64,000 bases of DNA from RYN-230 sp963717125 (GCA_963717125.1 CAVQVG010000018.1:297181-361180), one strand, 5' to 3'. Positions 31,783 to 40,198 are shown, counted from the stretch's first letter. Numbers and translations: made by a program. The notes: a model not told the origin generated them from the sequence alone.

Positions 31783-32670
31783 ATGGCTGCAGATATTCCG
31801 GTGTATCACAAGCTGCTGTGGCCGACCCTCCAGGCTGTGCTGGAGCTGGGCGGGTCGGCATCGATCGGCGAGATCGTGGAGACGGTCATCAAGGGCGAGG
31901 GTCTCAGCGACGGGCAGCAGGCAGTGCTGCATAACGACGGCCCCGGGACCGAGCTCGGCTACCGGCTGGCGTGGGCGCGCACCTACCTCAAGGGGATGGG
32001 CTTGCTGACCAACAGCGCCCGCGGCGTCTGGGCGCTGACCGACGAAGGCGCCGCACTCGTCACCGACACGGCCCTGACCGATCACCAGCGCGCCGAGCTC
32101 ATCCACGATCTGCGGATGCGTTACCTGACCGGCCTGCGGACCGAGCGTAAGGCCAGGCCCTCCCACGACGGCGAGCAGCCCGGCGGGGCAGAGCCACCTG
32201 AAGATCTGAGCTGGAAGGAACAGCTCCTGGAGCAGCTGATGAGCGTCGCGCCTGATGCCTTTGAGCGGCTGGCCCAGCGGCTGCTGCGCGAAGCGGACTT
32301 CGACAGCGTGAACGTGACCGGCAGAAGCGGCGACGGCGGCATCGACGGGCTGGGCGTCTACCGGCTCGGCCTGGTCAGCTTCCCCGTTTTCTTCCAGTGC
32401 AAGCGCTACCGCGGCAGCGTCAGCCCCAGCGCCGTCCGGGACTTCCGCGGCGCCATGGCAGGCCGCGGCGACAAGGGCCTGCTGATCACCACCGGCACAT
32501 TCACCGCCGACGCCAAGAAAGAAGCCACCCGTGACGGCGCCCCGCCCATCGACCTCATCGACGGCGACCGGCTCTGCGACCTCCTCAAAACCTACGACCT
32601 CGGCGTCCGCACCACGACCCGCACAGTCGAGGACGTCACCATCGACAGCACCTTCTTCACCGACATATAA
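31783..32670 (+). CDS. mrr: Mrr-type restriction endonuclease
   Basis: The 295-residue protein has the Mrr layout. An N-terminal winged helix (about 1-95: PVYHKLLWPTLQAVLELGG ... ALTDEGAALV) is followed by a charged linker and a C-terminal PD-(D/E)XK nuclease: APDAFERLAQRLLREADF, SGDGGIDGLG (catalytic Asp) and PVFFQCKRYRG (Gln-x-Lys). Mrr enzymes cut foreign DNA carrying modified bases. There is no methyltransferase beside it, which fits a type IV, modification-dependent role. It is part of the defence gene cluster of the second island. Confidence 0.9.
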   Translation: MAADIPVYHKLLWPTLQAVLELGGSASIGEIVETVIKGEGLSDGQQAVLHNDGPGTELGYRLAWARTYLKGMGLLTNSARGVWALTDEGAALVTDTALTDHQRAELIHDLRMRYLTGLRTERKARPSHDGEQPGGAEPPEDLSWKEQLLEQLMSVAPDAFERLAQRLLREADFDSVNVTGRSGDGGIDGLGVYRLGLVSFPVFFQCKRYRGSVSPSAVRDFRGAMAGRGDKGLLITTGTFTADAKKEATRDGAPPIDLIDGDRLCDLLKTYDLGVRTTTRTVEDVTIDSTFFTDI

Positions 32671-33050
32671 CTGCCGCGCCAAGACCAGGGCCAGCCAGGC
32701 TCCCCACTGGGAAGACCCAGGTCACGGTCTATCTGCGGCTGATGTGAGTGCGTTCCCGGGACATGATGGCCTGCACAAATATCCAGAGCAGTTCGCTATC
32801 GCGCTGTGAACGCCCATGACGGCTGAAGCGGAGGCGAAAGTGATAAGTCGGCCAAATAGACCCATCGGCCGAGCCGCCGGTTCGGTGCGACAGCACTGAT
32901 TGGTCGAAGTGCTGTGCAGCGGATCAGGCAGATCGTCCGGATCGTTCCCTCGGCAGGTTAACCCAGAGTTAACCTGGTATGGCCAGCCGTCGCAGGCTGG
33001 TCATGGTGCCCCGCCCCCGACGTCGGCATTTGCGAGTCTTACGAGGCGTT
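32671..33050. other. Gap between Mrr and the STAND gene
   Basis: About 380 bases with no supported gene; frames here are short. It should contain the promoter of the STAND gene. Confidence 0.4.
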
Positions 33051-35954
33051 ATGAGTTCCTGCAACGCACTGGTCTACGAAGCCATCCAGCGGGTCTACCG
33101 GAACGCGGTCGTCAACCTGATCCGCTCCGGCATGCGAGCGGCCTACCCCGATGACTATGAGAACCGCGTGACGTCAGCGTTCAAAACCTGGGATGAGATT
33201 GTCAGCGCCGCTGCTAGGTCGGCTGTCACTGGTGTCGTTGCCCACCCCCATCAAGATGTCTTTGACTATCTGGACGTGAGTCACTTTCCGCTGCTCCTGA
33301 ACAACTACTTCAGCGTCCTGGTTCCGTTGGAGGGTCCGCTGGCGGAGCAGGCAAACGAGCTGAAGAGGCAGGTGGTGTCGTACGCCAGGGAGATCAAGAC
33401 AATCCGGGATCCGCTCTCGCATCCGGGGACGCCGGACATCGGCGCGTTTGACGCGTTGCGGGCGGTCAACAACGCCAGCCGGGCGCTTCGCGTGCTGGGC
33501 TTGCCGGAGGCAGCCGAGAAGATCGAGCCGCTCCTCAGAGAGGTCGCGGCGAAGGCGTCAGCCCCCGGGGCCGGCACGGCCCCAGGGACGGTGGGCAAGC
33601 CGGTGCGGCTGTTGCCACGGCCGGAGTGCCTGGCCGGCCGGGATGACCTGCTCACCGGCCTGCATGTGCGGCTAACCAGCGGCGCTGATAGCCAGCCGCG
33701 GATGGTGGCCCTGTGCGGGCTGGGGGGCGCCGGGAAGACCAGCGTCGCCGTGGAGTATGTCCATGAACACCTTGACGAGGTCGGGCTGGCCTGGCAGTTC
33801 GCTGCCGAGAACCCGGCCGTTCTGGCCGCCGAATTCGGTGAACTAGCCGCCCAGCTGGGAGTCCAGGACATCGCCGGCACCCGGGACCCGGTTGCGTCGG
33901 TTCACAACGCGCTCGCCGGGTTCTCCGCCGGGTGGCTGCTGGTCTTCGACAACGCGCCCGACCTAGAATCCGTCCAGCGATTCCTGCCACCGGCGGGGCC
34001 CGGCCGGGTACTGATCACCAGCCAGAACCCGAACTGGCCACACGGCCAGTCCCTGCCAGTGCCGGTCCTGGAGGCTGATGTCGCGGCAGACTTCCTCGTC
34101 ACCCGCACCGGCGACACCGACCAACGCGCCGCCCGGGAACTGGCCTACGAACTGGATGGCCTGCCGCTGGCGCTGGCGCAGGCTGCCGCCTACATCCTGG
34201 CTACCGGCGGCACCCTGGCACGGTATCTGGCCTTGTTCACCCAGCGGCGGCCCGACCTGCTCCGCCGGGGCGAGCCGGCCGGGTCCAGCCGAACCGTGGC
34301 GACTACCTGGTCCCTGGCGTTTGGCCGGCTGGAACAGTCCGCACCGTCCGCGGTCGGCCTGTTGCGGCTGCTGGCGTGCTGCGCACCCGAGCCGGTCCCG
34401 TTGTCCATGCTTCTCCAGCCCTGCCCTGGGCTGGCCGGCAGGTTCGGCACCGAGATGGCGCCCGTACTGGGGCCGTTGCTGGAGGACCCACTGGCCGCCG
34501 ATGACGCGATCGCCGCACTGCACCGGTACTCACTGGTCACCCCGGCCGGCGACGGGCTCGTGTCAGTACACCGCCTGGTGCAAGCGGTGACGGTGGATCA
34601 GATGGCCGATGACCTGCTCGCGCAGTGGCGGCAGGCCGCTGCCACGGTGATCGGGGCGGCGATCCCGGTCAGCACCGATGCGCCGCAGGCCTGGCCGATG
34701 TTCGCCCTCCTGCTCCCCCATGCTCAGGCCGCCTTGGCTGATGACAGTGCTGGCATGGCGCGGACCGCAGAGTATCTCGGCCACAGTGGCAGTCCCGGGG
34801 CCGCGCGGGACCTATCCCGCCGCATCCTGGACGCCCGGGCTGGTGCCCTTGGCCCCGAGCATCCCGACACCCTTGTCACTCGCAACAACCTCGCCCGCTG
34901 GACCGGGAAGGCAGGCGATCCGGCCGCGGCACGCGACCAGGCCGCGGCACTGCTGCCCATCGCGGAACGGGTCCTCGGCCCCGAAGACCCGGGTACCCTC
35001 GCCGTCCGCGCCAACCTCGCCGCCATGACCAGGGCGGCGAGAGACCCGGCCGGGGCCCGCGACCAGTTCGAAACCCTGCTGCCCATCCTTGAGCGCGTCC
35101 TCGGCCCTGACCACCTCGACACCCTCACCGTCCGGGAGGGCCTCGCCTGGTCGGCCGGTGAAGCAGGAGATAAGACCGGGGCCCGCGACCAATTCGCCGC
35201 GCTGTTGCCCGCCGCGGAACGGGCCCTCGGCCCTGAACATCCCCGCACTCTGAATAACCGGGCGGGCCTAGCCCGCTGGACCGGAGGGGCCAAGGACGCC
35301 GCTGGGGCCCGCGACCAGTTCGCCGCCTTGCTGCCGGTGTTCGAGCGGGTCTTGGGCCCTGAGCACCCCGACACCCTGTACATCCGCCACAGCCTTGCCC
35401 GCTGGACCGGGCAGGCGGGCGGTCCAGCAAGCGCCCGCGACCAGTTCGCCGCGCTGCTACCCATACGCTCACGGGTGCTTGGCCCCGACCACCCCGACAC
35501 CCGGATCGCCCATGATCACCTCGCCTACTGGACCGGCGAAGCAGGCGACGCGGCCGGAGCCCGGGACCAGTACGCAGTCTTGCTGGCAGCCAGAGAGCGG
35601 GTCCGCGGCGTCGAGCACCGCCACACCCTGGGCGTCCGCGGCCACCTCGCCCGGTGGACCGGGGAAGCGGGGGATGCGGTAGCGGCCCGGGACCAGTATG
35701 CGGTCCTGCTGGCAGAAAGCGAACGGGTCCGCGGCCCCGAGCACCGCCACACCCTCACCATCCGCGGCCACCTCGCCCGCTGGACCGGCGAAGCAGGCGA
35801 TCCGGCCGGGGCGCGCGACCAGTTCGCCGCGCTGCTGCCCACGCAGGAGCGAGCGCTCGGCCCCGACCACCCCAAGACCCTGGCTACCCGCGACAATCTC
35901 GCCCACTGGACTAAGAAAGCGGAAGCTGACGCTGACATGCTTCCGCGCACCTGA
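33051..35954 (+). CDS. HEPN-like / NB-ARC / TPR STAND protein, candidate anti-phage sensor
   Basis: The 967-residue protein starts after GAGG at 33051 (MSSCNALVYEAIQRVYRNAV). The first about 170 residues are helical and contain RDPLSH (119-124), an R-x4-H motif as in HEPN ribonucleases (Swt1-type). An NB-ARC ATPase follows: Walker A CGLGGAGKTS (about 222-231), Walker B WLLVFDN (about 295-301), GRVLITSQNPNW and GLPLAL. The C-terminal third has eight complete and one partial 42-residue TPR units (GPEHPDTL...AERVL). STAND proteins of this order oligomerise on sensing an invader and activate the effector domain. The effector assignment is inference; the ATPase and TPR are clear. Confidence 0.82.
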   Translation: MSSCNALVYEAIQRVYRNAVVNLIRSGMRAAYPDDYENRVTSAFKTWDEIVSAAARSAVTGVVAHPHQDVFDYLDVSHFPLLLNNYFSVLVPLEGPLAEQANELKRQVVSYAREIKTIRDPLSHPGTPDIGAFDALRAVNNASRALRVLGLPEAAEKIEPLLREVAAKASAPGAGTAPGTVGKPVRLLPRPECLAGRDDLLTGLHVRLTSGADSQPRMVALCGLGGAGKTSVAVEYVHEHLDEVGLAWQFAAENPAVLAAEFGELAAQLGVQDIAGTRDPVASVHNALAGFSAGWLLVFDNAPDLESVQRFLPPAGPGRVLITSQNPNWPHGQSLPVPVLEADVAADFLVTRTGDTDQRAARELAYELDGLPLALAQAAAYILATGGTLARYLALFTQRRPDLLRRGEPAGSSRTVATTWSLAFGRLEQSAPSAVGLLRLLACCAPEPVPLSMLLQPCPGLAGRFGTEMAPVLGPLLEDPLAADDAIAALHRYSLVTPAGDGLVSVHRLVQAVTVDQMADDLLAQWRQAAATVIGAAIPVSTDAPQAWPMFALLLPHAQAALADDSAGMARTAEYLGHSGSPGAARDLSRRILDARAGALGPEHPDTLVTRNNLARWTGKAGDPAAARDQAAALLPIAERVLGPEDPGTLAVRANLAAMTRAARDPAGARDQFETLLPILERVLGPDHLDTLTVREGLAWSAGEAGDKTGARDQFAALLPAAERALGPEHPRTLNNRAGLARWTGGAKDAAGARDQFAALLPVFERVLGPEHPDTLYIRHSLARWTGQAGGPASARDQFAALLPIRSRVLGPDHPDTRIAHDHLAYWTGEAGDAAGARDQYAVLLAARERVRGVEHRHTLGVRGHLARWTGEAGDAVAARDQYAVLLAESERVRGPEHRHTLTIRGHLARWTGEAGDPAGARDQFAALLPTQERALGPDHPKTLATRDNLAHWTKKAEADADMLPRT
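34851..35940 (+). repeat. 126-bp tandem repeats encoding TPR units
   Basis: Unit starts (GGC of GP[ED]H) fall at 34851, 34977, 35103, 35229, 35355, 35481, 35607 and 35733, exactly 126 bases apart, with a partial ninth from 35859. The constant period without indels suggests recent expansion or ongoing recombination. Confidence 0.8.
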
Positions 35955-36472
35955 CGCGGTGCGCCGCGCCGACGAACTCGCCCGCACCGCTCCGGAGGCA
36001 GCTTCCACGGAAGTCATCACCAACGCTTACGTACGCGCGGAACGCGGCTTCTGTGAGGTCGAAGATCTCGGCATCCTCTGCGTCGGTTGCTACAGGGATT
36101 CGAGGCGTTCGAACGTCTGCTTGATCCATTGAACTGCGTCGTAACAGCGCGACAGGAGTTTTTGGTACGGGCTAGGCCCTTGATCGGAGGATGATTGCTA
36201 GCTTGAGATATGCGTCGGTTTCGCTACATACACGCCAATATATCCGCTTTGCGACGATTCCGGTTGACCGGGCGCCACAAGAGTGGACATCCGTAGTCGC
36301 GCCGGACACTGACTGTGGCTATGCTGGCGTAAGCGTGGCCTTTCAAGAGGTCTTATTGGCCACAGCCCTTAATTATGGTTCTGAGCGGTACTCACTTCTC
36401 CTCGTCACACTGCCGCTCTGAAGCTATTTCTTTCACCGACCTGGGGCGGCGTGTCCTGAAGTGAGGAAACAC
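35955..36472. other. Gap between STAND and OLD genes
   Basis: About 520 bases, changing from GC-rich to AT-richer composition near 36140. A 76-codon frame at 36191 (MIASLRYASVSLHTRQYIRF) has natural composition, but GGAGG abuts its ATG with no spacing and no family is recognised. It may be a small gene or a relic. Confidence 0.35.
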
Positions 36473-38038
36473 ATGCAGAGCGAGATCCGAGAAAGTCAGA
36501 TAGCAGCGCTCAGCGAGCGTGTCCGCAGGCGTAACTACACCAAGTATCTAAGTGGAATGCGGCTCGTGAAGCTTCGCGGGTTTTGCGATCGTGAGATCCG
36601 TTTCGACTTTCCGGTGACCGCGCTCGTAGGCCCAAACGGAGCGGGCAAGACGACGATTCTAGGTGCAGCTGGTCTGATCTACGATACAGTCCCGCCACGT
36701 CGATTCTTTGCTAAGAGCGGCACCTACGACGATAGCATGAAAGGATGGCGAATTGAATATGAGCTAATCGACCGTGATCGACAAACAGCGGCACCAGCCA
36801 CCGTAGCTAGGACCGCAAGTTATCTAAAAGCGAAGTGGAACCGAGATGCTGTCGCCCGCTCCGTTGTTATCGTAGGTATCAGTAGAACTTTACCAGTGAC
36901 AGAAAGGAAGGATCTTTATAGGTTCATTGGAGGCGACTTTCAAGGAGTACGCGAGGAAGACTTTGCGGAACCAGTCGTGAAGGCGGTCGAGCACATCCTT
37001 GGAAAGGCCGCAGCCAACTATCTACGCGTGGACGCAGACCGAGCTGGACATTGGTCTATTTTGGCTGTACGCAACGTAGGGCACCCTAACGAGAACTATT
37101 CGGAATTCCACTTTGGCGCAGGGGAGGCGAGCATCATCCGGATCGTCAGCAGAATCGAGGAGGCGCCCAATGACTCGCTCATTCTGATCGAGGAGATCGA
37201 GAACGGCCTGCACCCAGTTGCAACGAGACGTTTGGTCGAGTATTTGATTGATGTCGCTAGGCGCAAGGCGTGCCAAGTGATCTTCACAACTCACTCGAAT
37301 GATGCCCTCGCGCCGCTTCCGAATGATGCCGTCTGGTCCTCATACCGCGGCCGCTTGACGCAAGGCAAACTGGACGTTTCGGCGCTCCGGACACTGACAG
37401 GACAGATTGACGCGCGGCTTGCCATCTTCACCGAAGACGCGTTCGACGAGATGTTCGCTGATGTCACTCTCCGCGCATACGGTCAGCGGTTGGGCGTAGA
37501 CAGATCGGGCATCAAGATTCATGCGCTTGGGGGGGCAGCTCCAGCCCGAGATCATACGAGGTTTCACAACGCAAATCCCACGCGGTCCTTCCCTGCCGTG
37601 TGCCTGCTAGATGGTGACAAACGGGCTGAGGACGGCTACAAGCCTATGCTGGTAACCCTGGATACGATCGGAGAAAACCAGAAGGTCGGAAACGACATAA
37701 TCTATGCTCCCGGCGAGACTGATCCTGAAGCGGTTGTCTTTGAGCAGGTTCTCCAGAATCTGGATACCATCGGGAACCTCGTTGGCAAATTGACGCTCGC
37801 CATGCAACTCGACACCCCGATGCAGTCACGCGTCCGTGCGTCGATCGAGGAACGCTCTAGAACCAACCGAGATCGGCACCTTATCTACGGGCAGATCGGC
37901 GAAGATCTCGACTTCCTATCGGAGTCTCTTGTTCAGCGGGCCTTTGTGACTACATGGGCGTACGCATTCCCCGCCGAGGTTGACGCGATATGGTCGCCAT
38001 GTCACAACCTTATCCCGGCCATCGGCATGGACGCGTAA
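36473..38038 (+). CDS. OLD-family ATPase-TOPRIM nuclease
   Basis: The 521-residue protein starts at 36473 (GAGG 6 bases upstream). It has an ABC/SMC-type ATPase: LVGPNGAGKTTILG (Walker A, about 52-65), FGAGEASIIRI (signature) and DSLILIEEIENGLHP (Walker B/D-loop), then IFTTHSND (H-loop). The second half carries a TOPRIM-like module: IFTEDAFDEMF (Glu) and PAVCLLDGDKRAED (DxD). OLD proteins act as standalone or two-gene anti-phage nucleases. No UvrD-like partner (as in Gabija) is adjacent. Codon use is markedly AT-richer than its neighbours, indicating a separate origin. Confidence 0.85.
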   Translation: MQSEIRESQIAALSERVRRRNYTKYLSGMRLVKLRGFCDREIRFDFPVTALVGPNGAGKTTILGAAGLIYDTVPPRRFFAKSGTYDDSMKGWRIEYELIDRDRQTAAPATVARTASYLKAKWNRDAVARSVVIVGISRTLPVTERKDLYRFIGGDFQGVREEDFAEPVVKAVEHILGKAAANYLRVDADRAGHWSILAVRNVGHPNENYSEFHFGAGEASIIRIVSRIEEAPNDSLILIEEIENGLHPVATRRLVEYLIDVARRKACQVIFTTHSNDALAPLPNDAVWSSYRGRLTQGKLDVSALRTLTGQIDARLAIFTEDAFDEMFADVTLRAYGQRLGVDRSGIKIHALGGAAPARDHTRFHNANPTRSFPAVCLLDGDKRAEDGYKPMLVTLDTIGENQKVGNDIIYAPGETDPEAVVFEQVLQNLDTIGNLVGKLTLAMQLDTPMQSRVRASIEERSRTNRDRHLIYGQIGEDLDFLSESLVQRAFVTTWAYAFPAEVDAIWSPCHNLIPAIGMDA

Positions 38039-38336
38039 GTGGGAACGAGTAAGCTCAGAGTTTGGTCTTTCGGCTTGCACTCGTATCCCTGACCGCACCC
38101 GCTCATCGGCAGAATCGGATGTTTTCCGCGGCAGGGATGGTAAGCCCTCACGGTGTTGAGAGTCCGGGATTGTGTCAGCGAAGTCTCACGGCTGGTGGTG
38201 GTGGGCGAGAAGCCGGGGCCGTCGGGACCCGGACGCTCCCGGCCTTCTGGCTGTTGCAGGCCAGCTTGGATGCCTAGCGCGGGGGGGGGGTGCGGGTGCC
38301 CGTGAAGTCGCTGCCTGCAGGTTCCAGGCCGTGCGG
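38039..38336. other. Gap with a ten-G homopolymer
   Basis: No gene seen. A run of ten G (38281-38290) is the longest homopolymer noticed in the window. Confidence 0.4.
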
Positions 38337-38741
38337 TTATTGCGCCCCGAGGATCCGCAGGCCGTGATGTTCGGTGAAGTCCTCGAAGTCCTTGAGGTTC
38401 AAGGTGGCGAGGGGCGCTTCGTAGGCGAGGCAGCAGGCCGCGATCCACATGTCGTTGACCGGGCGGGGCCGCCCGCGCCGGCTGGCTGCTGCGGACAAGC
38501 GGCCCCAGATGGCGGCAACCGCTTCATCGCCGGGCAGGACAGGGATGCCAGACAGCCAGCCGGCCAGTTCCCCGCGGCGGTCGGCGCCCCAGCAGCGTAT
38601 TTCGGCCCACTTGGCCAGCTCACCGAACGTGATGAAGGTGATCAGCGGTTCCCGGCCGATGAGGCGCGTGGCCAGCGGCCCAGTAAGTTTGCGCCGGTGC
38701 AGTAACGAGGCGACGTCGGTGTCGAGGATGACTGGCTGCAC
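38337..38741 (-). CDS. vapC: VapC-type PIN-domain toxin ribonuclease
   Basis: The 134-residue protein has the four PIN acidic positions: ILDTDV (Asp near 7), TFGELAKW (Glu), VNDMWIAACCLAY (Asp) and TLNLKDFEDF (Asp). VapC toxins cleave specific tRNAs or rRNA to arrest growth until antitoxin is restored. Its ATG follows the antitoxin stop by 8 bases on the same strand, the usual VapBC order. It lies at the edge of the second island, where toxin-antitoxin pairs commonly stabilise mobile DNA. Confidence 0.92.
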   Translation of the reverse strand: MQPVILDTDVASLLHRRKLTGPLATRLIGREPLITFITFGELAKWAEIRCWGADRRGELAGWLSGIPVLPGDEAVAAIWGRLSAAASRRGRPRPVNDMWIAACCLAYEAPLATLNLKDFEDFTEHHGLRILGAQ

Positions 38742-38749
38742 GGCAGGGA

Positions 38750-38947
38750 TCAGGCGAGGTCGCGGTGGCGCTCGGCGTAGGTGAAGGCCAGGAACTCCTC
38801 GAGTTCCTCGTCGGACTCGAAGATGTCAGTGGCGAGGTCGTCGAGGGACTGGATCGGCCTGGTGTTCTTAGCCGCCAGCAGTTCAGCGGCTGACAGGCGC
38901 GGCCGGGGTGGCGCACCTGCCGAGCTGTCTGCGCCGGATGTGCTCAC
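38750..38947 (-). CDS. vapB: VapB-type antitoxin
   Basis: The 65-residue protein starts at a GTG 5 bases after GGAGG. A flexible Pro/Ser-rich N-terminus is followed by NTRPIQSLDDLATDIFESDE, an acidic toxin-binding helix pattern (ELEEFLAFTYAERHRDL). No clear DNA-binding fold is present at the N-terminus, unlike AbrB- or RHH-type VapB, so autoregulation may depend on another factor. Longer in-frame extensions upstream lack ribosome sites. Confidence 0.75.
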   Translation of the reverse strand: MSTSGADSSAGAPPRPRLSAAELLAAKNTRPIQSLDDLATDIFESDEELEEFLAFTYAERHRDLA

Positions 38948-39192
38948 CGGAACCTCCGCAGGGTGGAGTTCATGGCTGGTCTCCAGCATAAGCGCGCCAC
39001 AGCATCGTCGCGTTCGGTGCGAGCCCCTGTCGGTGACACCCCCCTCTGCGGCTGAAGGCTCGCCGGATTGTCCTCGTGGGAACTTGTCGTCCTGAAGCAA
39101 GGAGAAGGCAGGGGGTTCAAATTCGCCTGGCAATCGAGGAAGACCTCTTGAACGGGCGTTCCAGCCCCAGTTGCACCCGCAGCAAGATCACA

Positions 39193-39211
39193 TGACCGTC
39201 GTCTGACCGTC
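39193..39211 (+). repeat. Right arm-like repeat of the second island
   Basis: TGACCGTC occurs twice with 11-bp period (spacer GTC). The following bases to 39256 resemble 23467-23513 (shared TGGCAC and CACGGA words). The rest of 38948-39419 holds no supported gene. Confidence 0.45.
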
Positions 39212-39419
39212 GGCCTGGCCGTGACCGGCTGGCACCCGGCCTCACGGACCGGCCCGGAACGGAACGGAACATGCCGGCTTCTTTGATCTCGGCCCGCCGG
39301 GCACAGCCTAGGTCTCGTAGCCGCACCTTCCGGCCCCATGGCGGCCCACGGCAGTAGCCTGCCCGTCGGATATTGCCACCGGCGGCCCCGCCGCCGGGCA
39401 GTGAACCTGCGGAATTGTG

Positions 39420-39464
39420 CATGGTAAGGAGAAGGTCTACGGTTCGATTCCGTAAGGGGGCTCC
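39420..39464 (+). repeat. att core copy 3 (outer attR)
   Basis: Forty-five bases identical to 3600-3644. This is the distal end of the att-bounded DNA inserted at tRNA-Thr. Confidence 0.95.
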
Positions 39465-39509
39465 AGGTCATGAATACTTTTCGAATATGAAACCGAGTAC
39501 CTCCTTCGA

Positions 39510-39538
39510 TTGAGTGGCATTTGAGTGGCAAATGCCAC
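39510..39538 (+). repeat. Octamer-pair and stem-loop just outside att copy 3
   Basis: TTGAGTGGCA occurs twice with 11-bp period (39510, 39521). The second overlaps an inverted repeat GTGGCATTT/AAATGCCAC (39514-39522, 39530-39538). An outer pair CGAGTAC/GTACTCG (39494, 39547) flanks them. The position, 45 bases after the core, matches the arm-like repeats after copies 1 and 2. Confidence 0.5.
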
Positions 39539-39659
39539 CCAAGCAAGTACTCGTGACCTGGGAGTTCACCCACGGTAGGCCCGGTACAGCGGTTCCCGTC
39601 TGGGGAACAGGTTCTGGATTAGGCTCGACGAAAGCATGAGCCAAGCCCGAGGCCTGGGA

Positions 39660-39896
39660 CTACGCATAGCCCGCGAACAGGCAGAACGGCTGCGCGGCAA
39701 GCCGGGCCCGCACATCTGCCCAGAGGCTGACTGCGCAGCCTGGTTTGAGGTCGGCGGCGGGGATCAGGTCGACCCGGGTGCCAAGGATGCGTTCGAGGTC
39801 AGCCTCGAGACGGCCCAGCCCGAACAGGCTCAGCCCAGGCGGGAAGTCGCCAGCAGGTCCACGTCGCTATCGGGACGGTCCTGTCCCGGATGAGCA
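39660..39896 (-). pseudogene. Remnant of an MNT-type nucleotidyltransferase
   Basis: Read leftward, DRPDSDVDLLAT is followed after a one-base frameshift by FPPGLSLFGLGRLEADLERI, LGTRVDLIPAADLKPG and a stop at 39660-39662. This is the MntA/minimal nucleotidyltransferase pattern (DxD, then LGxxVDLxPxxxLKP). The N-terminal GSR/GSxARG strand is missing. Such proteins pair with HEPN toxins. No intact HEPN partner is adjacent. Confidence 0.5.
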
Positions 39897-40198
39897 CCTG
39901 ACTACCACCACCGGCCGGAGCCACTCGCCGGAGCCTGAGCGAACTGCAGCTTGGAGAGCCACGGGGACCCGGACATCGCCGCCCGTCCCCGGCCGGCAAC
40001 CCGTTCCGGTGCCGTGCCCGCACCTCGCCGTCCGGACGATACCGGTGACCCATGGCTGCGCACAGACGCCGGGCGTGCCGTGACACTCCCTCCCCCGGGC
40101 CAGCCGGGCCACGGCCGGACGGCGAGTCTGCGGCGTCAGCCGTTCCGCTTCGTGGACGGCCGGGTCGAAGGCGGCTACGCCATCGCATCCCGGCACGG
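39897..40198. other. Gap without a supported gene
   Basis: About 300 bases. A short rightward Pro/Arg-rich frame overlaps the stop of the dihydroorotate-dehydrogenase-like gene; no ribosome site or motif seen. Confidence 0.35.

Larger units (their letters stand above)
23346..39464. mobile_element. Second att-bounded genomic island, integrase-less (CIME-like), defence-rich
   Basis: A 16-kb segment between att core copies 2 and 3 contains no integrase, excisionase, replication or transfer gene. It holds endonuclease V, an IS21 element, an Mrr-type nuclease, a STAND NTPase with HEPN motif, an OLD-type nuclease and VapBC. Related 11-bp-period repeats lie inside both ends (23448 and 39193), but they differ from the AICE arm sequence. 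It is most simply an older element that lost its core genes, stacked in tandem with the AICE. Confidence 0.8.

Noticed and set aside
34851..35940. 126-bp repeats as a minisatellite
   Set aside because: They are coding TPR units in one open frame, so they are reported within the STAND gene.
38172..38705. Rightward frame opposite VapC
   Set aside because: Gly/Arg-rich antisense of the PIN-domain gene; the ten-G run alone does not support a gene.
38944..39573. Leftward frame containing LTESNRRPSPYHAQ
   Set aside because: It is the translation of the att/tRNA-Thr 3' end in antisense, a well-known false gene type.
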